Below, in pieces: positions 32,101 through 39,656 of a stretch of 64,000 nucleotides of DNA (its first letter is position 1; each line of letters starts with the position of its first letter). The DNA is taken from the NCBI RefSeq assembly GCF_900116445.1, contig NZ_FPBH01000003.1, positions 124,001 through 188,000 on the forward strand. The letters are read 5' to 3'. The notes beneath the pieces were generated by a model. That model ran no database searches. It saw only the letters and a program-made list of their open reading frames with translations, and was not told the origin of the DNA. The stretch comes from Paraburkholderia aspalathi (lineage in GTDB: Bacteria > Pseudomonadota > Gammaproteobacteria > Burkholderiales > Burkholderiaceae). Both the position numbers and the translations under genes were made by a program.

Positions 32101-35100
32101 ATCTGGCGGCCGCGCTGCTCGAACGCGGTATGACGCTCTCCAATATGTATGGCCCGACCGAGACGACGATCTGGTCGAGCATGGCGCCGGTCACAAGCGC
32201 CGCACCCATCACACTGGGTGAGGCGCTGCACGATACCGCGTTGCGCGTACTCGATCCAGACGGCTTGCCGACGCCGCCCGGTGCGGTGGGGGAGTTGTGC
32301 ATCGGCGGCGACAACCTCGCGCGCGGTTATCTCGGCCGCGCGGCCTTGACCGCCGCGAGCTTCGTGCCCGACCCGTTCGGCGCGCCCGGCGCGCGGCTCT
32401 ATCGCAGCGGCGACCTGTGCCGGCGCCGCGACGACGGCGGTCTCGATTATCTCGGCCGCCTCGATCAGCAATTGAAGCTGCGCGGACACCGGATCGAGCC
32501 GGCCGAAATTGAAGCCGCGCTGCGCACGCTGGACGAGGTACGCGACGCAGCCGTGGTCCTGCGTCACGACGGCGACGCGCCTCATCTCGTTGCATATGTA
32601 GTCTGTGCAGACGGTCACGTGGCCGATCACACGCAATGGCGTAGCGCGCTGGCCGAGCGTCTGCCGGCAGCGCTGATTCCGTCCGCGTGGGTCGTACTCG
32701 ACGCGTTGCCGCTCACGTCGAGCGGTAAGCTCGATCGGCGTAGCCTGCCCGCGCCCGCCGCCGATACCGCCACGCTGATCGCGCCGCGCAACGCGCTCGA
32801 AGCGCAGTTGCTGACGATCTGGCGCGCGCTGCTGCCGTCCGCCGCACTCGGTGTCACGACGGATTTCTTCGCGGCGGGCGGCGATTCGATCGTTAGTCTA
32901 CGGATGGTCGGCGCCGCCTTGAACGCAGGCCTCGCGCTGACGCCGAAGCAGGTGTTTCAGCACCCGACCATCGAGCAGTTGGCGCGAGTCGCCACGCCTG
33001 TCGAGCAAGCGGCCGCAAACGCGCCAAATCCTGCCGCTACGCCCACGAACCCGCCGCCTGACGAAACACTCGATGCCGCATTGAGCGACGCACTGCAATT
33101 GACCGAGACTCAACGCGCGGCGCTGCAAGACCTGTGCATCGCAACGCCACTGCAACAAGGCCTGATATCGCTCGCTCAACGTTCGGCGCGCGACCCCTAC
33201 TATTTGCAACGCGTGTTCGAACTGAACGGGCCGTTCGCAGCCGACGCGTTCGTCTCTGCATGGCAAAGTGCGATAGACCGGCATCCCGCGCTACGTACCG
33301 ACTTCCGTTGGGACGGCCTCGACGCTCCCGTGCAACTGGTGCGCAAGCATGCCGCCGTCGACGTGCGCTCGCTCGACTGGCGCCATCTGAGCGAAGGCGA
33401 CGCGCGCGACGCCCTGGCGACCCAATGGCGCGAGGTGCAGGCACGCGGTTTCGATTTTGCGCAGACTTCGCACGCGCAGTTGCTGTTGATCGAGCGCGGC
33501 ACGCAATGCCGCTGGTTCGTGTGGCGCTTCCATCACGCGCAACTCGACGGCTGGAGCATCGGGCTCGTGCTGCGCGACGTGCTGCAAGCATACGACGCCG
33601 CACTGAGCCGCACCTCCTCGATACCCACGCCAAACGCCGCGCCAGCATTCAGCCACTACGTGCGCTGGCTCGAGCAGCAGAATCGCGACGGCGACGCGCT
33701 GGCGCAATGGCGTCCGCTGCTCGCGGACTGGTCGCGCACGCCGCTGCCGCTGGCGGCCTCATCACACGCTCCGCACATTCCACACGCTTCACACGCAGAC
33801 GCTAGCCTGCCCGACAGCGCCGACCACGGACAGCCGCTCGAACACACCGTGCGGCTGCCGCAAGCACTAACGGCGCAGGCCGAACAATTCGCCCGCGCTG
33901 CCGGTGTCACGTTGAACACGCTGATCCAGGGCGCGTGGGCCTGGCTGCTGTCGCGTCACGCGAACCGGCGCGAAGTCTCGTTCGGCGTCACCGTGTCGGG
34001 CCGCGGTGACGGCTGGCCGGGCGCCGGCGACACGGTGGGCCTGTTCATCAATACCTTGCCGCTGTCGGTTGAATTGCCGCCGGCGATGACCGTGCACGCC
34101 TGGCTGGCGGCACTGCAATCGCGCAATCTCGCGTTGCAGGAACTCGCGCAGACGCCGCTCGCGCAATTGCAGCGCGAGATCACCGGCGCCGCGGGCGAAC
34201 CCCTGTTCGAGAGCATCTTCGTATTCGAGAACTATCCGCTCGATGCATCGCTGCGCACGCCGCTCGTGCATGGTCTCGCGATCGAGCGGCTCGCCACCGG
34301 CGCGGACGGTCATGCGCACGATGGCCGCAATCATTTCCCGCTGAGCCTGATCGCGGTACCGGGCGATGAATTGACGCTGACGCTCGCCGCGCAATCGCAG
34401 CGCTTCGACGGCGCGACCGTGCGGCGTCTGCTCGCGCAATTGCAGCAGGCGCTCGCGATGTTCACGGCCAATGCCGCGCGCGCGCTCGGCGCACTGCATC
34501 TGCCCAGCGACGCGCAAATCACCGGGAGCGCGAAAGACATCACGTCGGCGCGGTCGACGCCAGAAACCGCGGCGTCGGCAGCATGGCAAGGCGGCCTGCT
34601 CAAGCGCATCGCCCAGCATGCGCACAGCCAACCCACCGCAATCGCATTGCATGATGAAACCCGCACCCTCGACTGGGCGACGCTCTGGCGTCTGTCCGGC
34701 GCCCTCGCCGCGCGCCTCGCCGCAGCCGGTGTGCGTACCGAAACAACCGTGGCCGTCGTCTTGCCGCGCCGCGCGGAATTGATCGTTGCAATGCTCGCCG
34801 TGTGGCGCGCGGGCGGCGTCTATGCGCCGTTCGATCCGGCCGCGCCAGGCGAACGGCTCGGTTGGCAAATCCGCGATGCCGAGGCGCATTGCCTGATCGC
34901 AGATGCAGATGCCGACTGGCGTCCGGACAACGTGGCGCTGGTGGCATGCACGCCCGAATGCGAATCCATGCCGGGCGCCGCATCGGCCACATTGCCGACA
35001 CCGGCCGCCCTGCCTGCCGATCTCGCTGCCTACCTGATCTACACGTCCGGCTCGACCGGCTCGCCGAAGGGCGTGCTGGTCTCGCACCGCTCGCTTGCCG

Positions 35101-38100
35101 CGTACACCGAGGCGCTACTCGCCCGTCTGCCCGATGGCATTCGCAGCGCCGCGTATCTGTCGACACCGGCCGCCGATCTCGGCCACTCGACCTTGATGGC
35201 GGCGCTGTGGTCGGGCTGGACCCTGCAGTTGATCGACGATCGGCGTGCCTTCGATGCCGACGCGTACGCCGATTGGTGCCGCACGCATCCGGCCGATCTG
35301 CTCAAGATCGCGCCAAGCCATCTCGAAGGCCTGCTTCATGCGGCGGATGCGCACGCGGTATTGCCGAAGCGCGCGTTGCTGCTGGGTGGAGAAGCCAGCT
35401 CCCGTGCACTGCTCGAGCGTGTCTCGCTGCTGCAACCCGAGTGCGCCATTCTTGGCCACTATGGACCGACCGAGTCGACCGTCGGCATCATGACGTCCGA
35501 ACGCGGCGCCGATGACGGATTGCCGCTTGGCCGCCCACTGGATCACGCGCGCGTCTATCTGCTCGACCCCGACGGTCATCCCGCCCTGCCGGGCGCTCGT
35601 GGCGAAATCCACGCGGGCGGTGTCGCGCTGGCGCGCGGCTATCGGCAGCAAGCGGCGCTCACCGCCGGTCGATTCGTGCCCGATCCGTTCGTGCCCGGCG
35701 CACGCGTCTATCGCACCGGCGATCAGGCGCGCCGGCTCGACGACGGTCAGCTTGAATTCCTCGGCCGCGTCGACGATCAACTGAAAATTCGCGGCTATCG
35801 CGTCGAACCCGCCGAAGTGGCCGCGCAATTGCGCGCGCTGCCCGGTGTGCGCGACGCCGTGGTGATCGGCCGTGCGGATTCGCAGCAACGGATGCGCCTG
35901 ATCGGCTACGCGGTCGGCAACAGGCTTGATGCGGAGCAATTGCGCGATGCGCTCGCCGCCCGCTTGCCGGCAGCGTTGGTGCCCGCAGTCATCTGTCTAC
36001 TCGACGCGCTGCCGTTGACACGCAACGGCAAGATCGACCGCACGGCGCTGCCCGAGCCGGTAGAGCACCGGTCGGCGGACGCTAGTGCAGCGCCTGAAAC
36101 GCCCTTGCAACATGCGCTGCTCGATGTCTGGCGGCAAGTGCTATGTCAAGCGGCGCTCGGTATCGACGACAACTTCTTCATGGCCGGCGGCGATTCGATC
36201 AGCGCGTTCCAGGTCGTCGCTCAGGCGCGCCGTGCTGGTCTTGTATTCACCTCGCGCGAGCTGTTTGCCCGGCCGACCGTGCGCGCCCTCTGCGCCGTCG
36301 TGCAAGTGGGTCCGGCCGGCGTCGACGGACCGTCGACGGCAGCGGTCGTACCGCTCGATGCGCACGCGCTTGCCGCGCTCGGCTTCGATCCGCTGCAGGT
36401 TCAGGATGCCTATCCGGCCACGGCAATGCAGCAGGGTCTGCTGTTCCACAGCCTGGCCCAGCCCGATAGCAGGAACGGCAACGGTGGAAGCGGCGGCATG
36501 TACGTCACGCAGCGGCGGCTGACGCTGGCCGGCTCGCTCGACATTACGCGCTTGCAGGCTGTCTGGCACCGCGCGGTTGCGCGGCACGATATTCTGCGCA
36601 CGCGTTTTGAATGGCGCGACGACGATGCATGGCAAGTCGTCGAGCGGGCTGTCGAATTGCCGTTCGGTGTGTACGGCGCGGGAGCAGAAACCGCTGCGGC
36701 ATACGAAACGCGACTCGCCGCGTGGATGCACGACGACCTCGCGCGCGGCTTCGATCTGGCGCGCGCGCCGCTGATGCGCGTCGATCTGTTCGCACGGCCC
36801 GATGGCGCTCACGATCTCATCTGGACCACTCACCATGCGCTGATCGATGGCTGGAGCGCCGCGCGTTTGCTCGCGGAAATTGGCGAGGGGTATCGTGGGT
36901 CGGATGCGTCGGGTGCACCGGAAGTGTCGCTGAATAACTCGCGCGCCGAGCCGGTGCAACGCGCTACGCCGTATCGCGCTTACGTCGAATGGCTTGCGGC
37001 ACAACCGGACGCCCGCGCGTGGTGGTCCGCAGCCGCAGCGGCTTGCGAAGACCCGGCGACGCTGACGACCTCCGTCGCGGGACCCGCCGTCCCTCAGCCT
37101 GGCGCCTATCGTTTGGATCGCGAACTGGGTGCGGCACGCGACGCGCGTCTGCGCGCGGCCGCCAGCACCTTTGGCATCACGCTCAATACGCTGATGCAGA
37201 GCGCGTGGGCGCTGCTGCTCGCGCGACACGGCAATCGCGAACAGGTGGCGTTCGGCACGACCGTGTCTGGGCGGCCCGAATCGCTCGACGGCGCCGAACA
37301 GATGCTGGGGCTGTTCATCAACAGCTTGCCGGTGTGGGCGAGCGTGCCTGGGGCCGAGGACGTCGGCGGCTGGTTGCGTCGCATGCAGACGCAGTCGGTC
37401 GAGATGCGCCGCCATGAACACACGCCGCTCGCGCAATTGCAGCGCTGGGTCGGGCGCAGCGGTGATGCGCTGTTCGACAGCCTGTTCGTGTTCGAAAACT
37501 ATCCGCTCGATGCCGCGCTCGACGCGCTGAATATAGCCGGCGATAACGATACGGGCGACGGCTTGCGCGTGAGCGCCGTGCAGTCGATCGGTCGCACGCA
37601 CTATCCGCTGACGCTGATGGTCGTGCCGCAACCCGCGCTCAAGCTCGAATGGGAATGGGACGGCTTGCGGCTCGACCAGCCTGGCGTCGAACGGTTGTCG
37701 CTGGGGTATGTCGAGTTGCTCGATCAGTTGGCGACGTGTGCCGAGGCTGAGGCGGATGCCGCACCGCGTCGCTTGCGCTCGCTGACAGTGAGTTCGCCGA
37801 AGCGCGAGGCGGTGCCGCTTGCGCGTTATACGTTTGTGCCAGTGAGCCAGCGTATTGCGCAGACCGGTGCGCGGCGACCTGATGCCGTTGCCCTTACCGG
37901 TGAGCAGGAAAGCCTCACGTATCGTGAGCTGCTTGACCGGGCTTCGGCCATCGCCCAGCGGCTGCTGCGCGACGGCGTGCAGCGCGACACCTGCGTCGCC
38001 GTCTGCGTCGCCCGTGGCCCTGCGCTGCTCGCCGCCATGCTCGGCGTGTGGCAGGCCGGCGCGGCCTATCTGCCCGTCGATCCGTCCTATCCGCCCGAGC

Positions 38101-39644
38101 GCATCGCCGCGATGCTCGAGGATGCGCAGGTGCTGCATGTGCTCGCCGATGCCGCTACGGTTACCGATCAGCACAGCCCCGCGCTGTTTGCCGGGCGTCA
38201 GGTGGTCGAGCTCGCCGCCGTGCGGCACGCTTCCCACTCCGGTCACCGCACCCACACACTACCCGCCCTCCACCCCGACCAGCTCGCCTACGTCATCTAC
38301 ACCTCAGGCTCCACCGGCAGGCCCAAAGGCGTCGGCGTCACCCACGGCGCGCTCGACCGCCTCCTCGCCAGTGTCGATCTGCGCCCCGGCCTGCGCGATG
38401 ACGATCTCTGGCTCAGCGAATCGGCACCCGTGTTCGACATCTCCCTGCTCGAATTCTGTCTGCCGCTCGTGCGCGGCGTGCCGCTCGAGCTCGTCTCCTC
38501 GCAGACCGCCCGGGACGGCATCGCGCTCGCCGCTCGCCTCGAAGCGAGCCGCGCCACCGTCTTCCAGGCTACCCCCAGCGGCTGGCGCATGCTGCTCGAA
38601 GCCGGCTGGCGCGCCGATCTGTCCGTGCCGCACCGCCCGCTGCTCGGCCTGAGCGGCGGCGAACCGCTGCACCCCGATCTCGCCGCCGCGCTGATCGCCC
38701 GCGGCGTGGCCTTGTGGAATCTGTACGGCCCGACCGAGACCACCATCTATTCCGCCGGCGCCCAGGTCTTCACCGCTCAGCCCATCACTCACGGCGATCC
38801 CTTGCCCGACACCGTGCTGCGCGTGATCGACTCGCACGGCCTCGCCGTGCCCGACGGCGGACTCGGCGAACTGTGCATCGGCGGCCGCAATCTCGCGCGC
38901 GGCTATCTGCGCCGCCCGGCTCTCACCGCCGAGCGCTTCGTGCCCGATCCCGACGGCGCGCCCGGTACCCGCCTCTACCGCACCGGCGACCTCTGCCGGC
39001 TGCGCGACGATGGCCGGCCCGAACCGCTTGGCCGTCTCGACCAGCAGGTCAAGCTGCGCGGCTACCGGATCGAGCCCGGCGAGATCGAAGCCGCGCTCTG
39101 TGCCTGCGACGGCGTGAAGAACGCCGCCGTGGCGATCAGGGGCGAAGGCGCGCAGCAGCGCCTGATCGGCTACATCACCGGCACAGCGGACACCCGTGTG
39201 CTGGGAACCCGGCTCGCCCGTTCACTGCCAGCGCACATGCTGCCCTCGGCCATCGTCACGCTCGATGCGCTGCCGCTCACGCCCAGCGGCAAGCTCGACC
39301 GTCGCGCATTGCCTGAACCCGCATGGCAGGACGACGACACGCCCGTGGTCACGCCGCGCTCGCCCCGTGAAGCCGCCCTGCTCGATATCTGGCAGACCGT
39401 GCTCGGCCATCCCGTCGCCAGCGTCACCGTCAACTTCTTTGAAGCCGGCGGCGATTCGATCAGCGGCGTGCGGGTCGCCGCGCGCATCAACCAGATGGTC
39501 GCGCGCAATGTGCCGCTCGCCATGCTATTCCGTCACCCGACGATTCGCGGGCTCGCCGACTACCTCGACGCCGATGACGCGCAAGCCGACGCGGCGCAAA
39601 GCGGCGCCGCCACCCTAAGCCAACTGCTGGCAGACCTCGAGTAA
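22302..39644 (+). CDS. NRPS 1: GrbE-like/FAAL loading + four modules (5780 aa)
   Basis: One frame of 5780 residues, RBS GGAG 6 bp upstream of ATG. Domains (approximate): GrbE/YqcI-like 1-275; fatty acyl-AMP ligase 301-860; ACP (S917); C 984-1420 (HHIVADAW at 1116); A1 1444-1955, pocket code DVHRTGLVAK; PCP (S1988); E 2042-2500 (HHLAVDG 2178); C 2539-2975 (HHALLDG 2675); A2 2992-3500, code DILQLGMIWK, Gly; PCP (S3529); C 3611-4070 (HHAQLDG 3744); A3 4098-4590, code DLSKLGHVGK, Asp-like; PCP (S4632); C 4700-5150 (HHALIDG 4844); A4 5176-5680, code DILQLGLIYK, Gly-like; PCP (S5719). No TE; the chain passes to the next protein. It makes the N-acylated first four residues: acyl-D-X-Gly-Asp-Gly. Codes were read by hand alignment to GrsA positions. 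The last A domain is nucleotide-identical to one in NRPS 2. Confidence 0.93.
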   Translation: MQPEKDPVRPNLESDTIDVSDWCSRIILGRRVGASTFDRALPDWLPASYERLRADVMDPGYPCFFGTQAEKRGEMFYSWVDGKDISSLPDTMAAFAELATLPQYEKNNIAIFFEPDTQPLSHEAYHDAFWHTLQYLHDRDPDPKVGQQLDPSHPDWEFSFAGLETFVVCACPSFGARHSRNLGPGMVLLFQPRAVFVDKVTNRAISTQARSEVRRRLNIWDEVPPHADLGYFGDTDNREWKQYFLPDDETPNFGACPFLRRNPGLMQAAIESNQHGGTQAAPPASTLTSAHSAVAKPPATLLDALAGHLERQPGQIAIRFLADGERDERTLTYRELDTRARELAATLRSHAAPGDRAMLLLPSGLDYPVAFLACLHAGIAAVPVYPPEPTQAQQFERLLAILDDAQPRLLLTDLAHADAVHALADEYAQPGSEAVTPLTLPVDDPMRSNAATSNAPIDIDGTTIAFLQYTSGSTSTAKGVMVSHANLVANERAISAAMAFTPADTMVSWLPLFHDMGLIGGLIAPLFGGFPLVLMTPQHFLEAPIRWLKAIAAYRGTVSGGPNFAFQLCADRVRAAQLEGIALDSWRVAFCGAEPIRAETLSQFAGHFAAQGFDANALFPCYGLAEATLLVSGAEPGKGMTVRHVAPQALSEGALNTTGEGVVLVSCGRVPQAHSVRVVESGSHAVLDDGRIGEIWVSGPSVATGYWQNPQASAETFVTGDAPAERWLRTGDLGCVLDGELFVTGRVKDLIIVRGQNTYPQDVEAMLAKRVERVRKGRIIAFAATENGTEGIGIAAEVSHAVAKADPTELFAQINRAIAETHGEPASVILLLAPGKLPRTSSGKLRRSACAAGWRERSLPTVAVYRRAGDVGATLARAPYRAPASALEHSLAGVWEAVFGHARVGIDDDFFDLGGDSLKAARLTARIGETFGVVPPVRLVFEARTVALQASWLAQQNASASAATLVQTDATGTHAGVVATGATFPLSPAQEGLYFEWKLDPASTAYHVSGAVRARGALDAARLHDALAQVCASHDALRVRFDEHDGVPHQVCSAAPRFDWHVADVTSFDAASREAHLQDHLIAVAHAPFDLREDALLRATLVRVGPDEHVLQLTMHHIVADAWSFKLVVESLFQCYEGREASPGAQTSTYFASIEHARRVLSATRSDEQLAYWRAQLGDTRAEIILSGARRDATRASAGARVTRRLPAECIARAGHLARNHGVTLPMTLMAAFAALLYRYGGQTDIRIGVPLNSRRDAATESTIGYFVNTIVVRVALAGALSFDALLRRTRDALLDAQANQDVPFHRVVAALQPHRERGQTPLFQTVFNFDQVDWRDALHSTTLQLQRFEHGAEATPFDLALNLARDDNGVQIAFDFPVDLFDGETVEQLADAYLAIVAQAVEGASLDVRDFVLHQPAATHADSQHTLAAGTAETAEAVPLPVTVQFAHAANTHPQRIALECDAQQLSYGALDRWSDQLAQRLLEAGIGADACVGLCVERSPALIAALLSIWKAGAAFVPLDPVYPAERLRHMLDDARVRMVVGDSACLGGLADVFSACATLDIDAAPILDLSQPVRHFATSHPEQLAYVIYTSGSTGMPKGVAISHGALARHLADFIATYAITEHDCQLQSSTINFDVALHEMLPALMRGGRVVMRGPQAWDLATLSQRLIDSRVTFARMPTAYWQQWLQTPPARESLSALRQITVGGEALPGDALARWNAGPLRGIHVDNLYGPTETTVACLYRRTGPADVEQPIVQIGVPFPSRSAQVVDADGNAVPVGAVGELCIGGTTLARGYIGQAALTAERFVPDPHGVPGSRCYRSGDLCRRRADGGFDFLGRIDRQIKLRGFRIEPGEIEAMLRQCEGVRDAAVEARSKDGHLRLIGYVAGADSLNLGALRDTLEARLPAHMVPAVLMQLATLPLMLNGKVDRSALPDPKESSGHGEGELAARAPRNQQEAELLAIWRAVLGTDAIGIDDNFFAIGGDSILSLQVVARAAQRGLHFNLKQFYAQPVIARLAQLPPSAESGSASALALPAERHVPLPLTPIQAWFFERFPHGESHWNQTVALRVQGELDAALVAQALHAVVVAHDALRLKFFRDAHGWQQQVQASASVPDAGALLDVIDVDGGTESPQWPERLLAIGTPLQQSLDIEAGRLIKAAYVRLRGEGRLLLTIHHLAVDGMSWRVLLESFQLAYEQLAQQQPVTLSGGLPWSAWVALQQSAPEAAALDAEYASWQRMLAAQCLRETALPDDKKAALVSGSPAWQAKQADEQRRVRDSATHTLQLSAELTSTLLRDAPFAARTTTETLLLAALSASLGQWSGADGALLSLEGHGREFHSSDPQDVQTSTYESRSAAHDTSRTVGWFTTRYPAWFDLRSDPLVAATRTLRAIPSRGVNWHHMRERFAEAIARPQISFNYLGRFDQSLPQTGALAGVLSFALDEPLGAAIADHTPLEYALDINAWVSNGRLTATLRYDPAQISPDVAQALATDFEAQLAALAARSMKGDVPLDTADFPLARLDQPALDALRLDAANVQDIYPATPLQKGLLFHALMDDGHGLYVNQLRLTLAGPLDRDALREAWAAALARHDILRTRFVVPAGADPLQLVQRSAALPFVEYDWSDCDPAQYERDLQVWCDADRQRGFDPAHAPLLRLALFTRPDGCHDLVRTIHHALLDGWSSAQLLGEIADDYVARVAGQPLPQPEVLPYRRYVEWLSAQTPPRDWWLAQLARHPEPATLLQHQPLAAGATREHGASLTLTQQLGEALVARVREAAQRHRVTVNTLVQAAWALVLARRGNRRHVAFGSTVAGRPTQLQGAGRMVGLFINSLPVWIEVPAAQRVSTWLSTLHTAQAERHQAEHTSLADLQHWSGKSGDALFDSLLVFENYPVDAALRGRFGSLSVSRVESTERTHYPLTMLVSNDAQGRVVWLADGARITMPLLSRLADDWRDVLAALSDADDPAVGNIMPRGNVAAEASREVLRRVAGHRFQPIGARLAAQAARKPAAPALGCEGDALSYAALDAWSNRIGRRLKSLGARAEQRIGLCVERSNALVAGLYGITKTGAAYVPLDPHHPPHRLRRILDDAGIDLVVTDDASATRLADCLAGRTLVRVSDVHNEASQGWPQPVEPQQAAYVIYTSGSTGEPKGVCVTHASLDRLLASVAAHLDFDDSDVWLSVTTLSFDIAGLELHLPLTRGARVELASRDTVLDGARLLRLMQQSGATVMQATPAGWRMLLDSEARAGLVLRGPLQALCGGEALPADLAAALLERGMTLSNMYGPTETTIWSSMAPVTSAAPITLGEALHDTALRVLDPDGLPTPPGAVGELCIGGDNLARGYLGRAALTAASFVPDPFGAPGARLYRSGDLCRRRDDGGLDYLGRLDQQLKLRGHRIEPAEIEAALRTLDEVRDAAVVLRHDGDAPHLVAYVVCADGHVADHTQWRSALAERLPAALIPSAWVVLDALPLTSSGKLDRRSLPAPAADTATLIAPRNALEAQLLTIWRALLPSAALGVTTDFFAAGGDSIVSLRMVGAALNAGLALTPKQVFQHPTIEQLARVATPVEQAAANAPNPAATPTNPPPDETLDAALSDALQLTETQRAALQDLCIATPLQQGLISLAQRSARDPYYLQRVFELNGPFAADAFVSAWQSAIDRHPALRTDFRWDGLDAPVQLVRKHAAVDVRSLDWRHLSEGDARDALATQWREVQARGFDFAQTSHAQLLLIERGTQCRWFVWRFHHAQLDGWSIGLVLRDVLQAYDAALSRTSSIPTPNAAPAFSHYVRWLEQQNRDGDALAQWRPLLADWSRTPLPLAASSHAPHIPHASHADASLPDSADHGQPLEHTVRLPQALTAQAEQFARAAGVTLNTLIQGAWAWLLSRHANRREVSFGVTVSGRGDGWPGAGDTVGLFINTLPLSVELPPAMTVHAWLAALQSRNLALQELAQTPLAQLQREITGAAGEPLFESIFVFENYPLDASLRTPLVHGLAIERLATGADGHAHDGRNHFPLSLIAVPGDELTLTLAAQSQRFDGATVRRLLAQLQQALAMFTANAARALGALHLPSDAQITGSAKDITSARSTPETAASAAWQGGLLKRIAQHAHSQPTAIALHDETRTLDWATLWRLSGALAARLAAAGVRTETTVAVVLPRRAELIVAMLAVWRAGGVYAPFDPAAPGERLGWQIRDAEAHCLIADADADWRPDNVALVACTPECESMPGAASATLPTPAALPADLAAYLIYTSGSTGSPKGVLVSHRSLAAYTEALLARLPDGIRSAAYLSTPAADLGHSTLMAALWSGWTLQLIDDRRAFDADAYADWCRTHPADLLKIAPSHLEGLLHAADAHAVLPKRALLLGGEASSRALLERVSLLQPECAILGHYGPTESTVGIMTSERGADDGLPLGRPLDHARVYLLDPDGHPALPGARGEIHAGGVALARGYRQQAALTAGRFVPDPFVPGARVYRTGDQARRLDDGQLEFLGRVDDQLKIRGYRVEPAEVAAQLRALPGVRDAVVIGRADSQQRMRLIGYAVGNRLDAEQLRDALAARLPAALVPAVICLLDALPLTRNGKIDRTALPEPVEHRSADASAAPETPLQHALLDVWRQVLCQAALGIDDNFFMAGGDSISAFQVVAQARRAGLVFTSRELFARPTVRALCAVVQVGPAGVDGPSTAAVVPLDAHALAALGFDPLQVQDAYPATAMQQGLLFHSLAQPDSRNGNGGSGGMYVTQRRLTLAGSLDITRLQAVWHRAVARHDILRTRFEWRDDDAWQVVERAVELPFGVYGAGAETAAAYETRLAAWMHDDLARGFDLARAPLMRVDLFARPDGAHDLIWTTHHALIDGWSAARLLAEIGEGYRGSDASGAPEVSLNNSRAEPVQRATPYRAYVEWLAAQPDARAWWSAAAAACEDPATLTTSVAGPAVPQPGAYRLDRELGAARDARLRAAASTFGITLNTLMQSAWALLLARHGNREQVAFGTTVSGRPESLDGAEQMLGLFINSLPVWASVPGAEDVGGWLRRMQTQSVEMRRHEHTPLAQLQRWVGRSGDALFDSLFVFENYPLDAALDALNIAGDNDTGDGLRVSAVQSIGRTHYPLTLMVVPQPALKLEWEWDGLRLDQPGVERLSLGYVELLDQLATCAEAEADAAPRRLRSLTVSSPKREAVPLARYTFVPVSQRIAQTGARRPDAVALTGEQESLTYRELLDRASAIAQRLLRDGVQRDTCVAVCVARGPALLAAMLGVWQAGAAYLPVDPSYPPERIAAMLEDAQVLHVLADAATVTDQHSPALFAGRQVVELAAVRHASHSGHRTHTLPALHPDQLAYVIYTSGSTGRPKGVGVTHGALDRLLASVDLRPGLRDDDLWLSESAPVFDISLLEFCLPLVRGVPLELVSSQTARDGIALAARLEASRATVFQATPSGWRMLLEAGWRADLSVPHRPLLGLSGGEPLHPDLAAALIARGVALWNLYGPTETTIYSAGAQVFTAQPITHGDPLPDTVLRVIDSHGLAVPDGGLGELCIGGRNLARGYLRRPALTAERFVPDPDGAPGTRLYRTGDLCRLRDDGRPEPLGRLDQQVKLRGYRIEPGEIEAALCACDGVKNAAVAIRGEGAQQRLIGYITGTADTRVLGTRLARSLPAHMLPSAIVTLDALPLTPSGKLDRRALPEPAWQDDDTPVVTPRSPREAALLDIWQTVLGHPVASVTVNFFEAGGDSISGVRVAARINQMVARNVPLAMLFRHPTIRGLADYLDADDAQADAAQSGAATLSQLLADLE
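37773..39428 (+). repeat. 1,656-bp direct repeat, copy 1 (A domain of NRPS 1 module 4)
   Basis: Identical to 44418-46073 (offset 6,645 bp, in frame). The encoded residues and the overlapping reading frames on both strands agree throughout. It begins at the C-A linker (L-R-S-L-T-V-S-S-P-K) and ends at the start of the carrier domain (A-S-V-T); three mismatches in the next ~33 bp then lead into unrelated carrier-protein sequence. Confidence 0.96.
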
Positions 39645-39656
39645 CCGAGTAACGCC

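Noticed and set aside
36141..38255. Long minus-strand open frame (704 codons) inside NRPS 1
   Set aside because: High-GC shadow of the plus-strand NRPS frame; no recognisable domain and its translation is rich in Arg/His/Gln.
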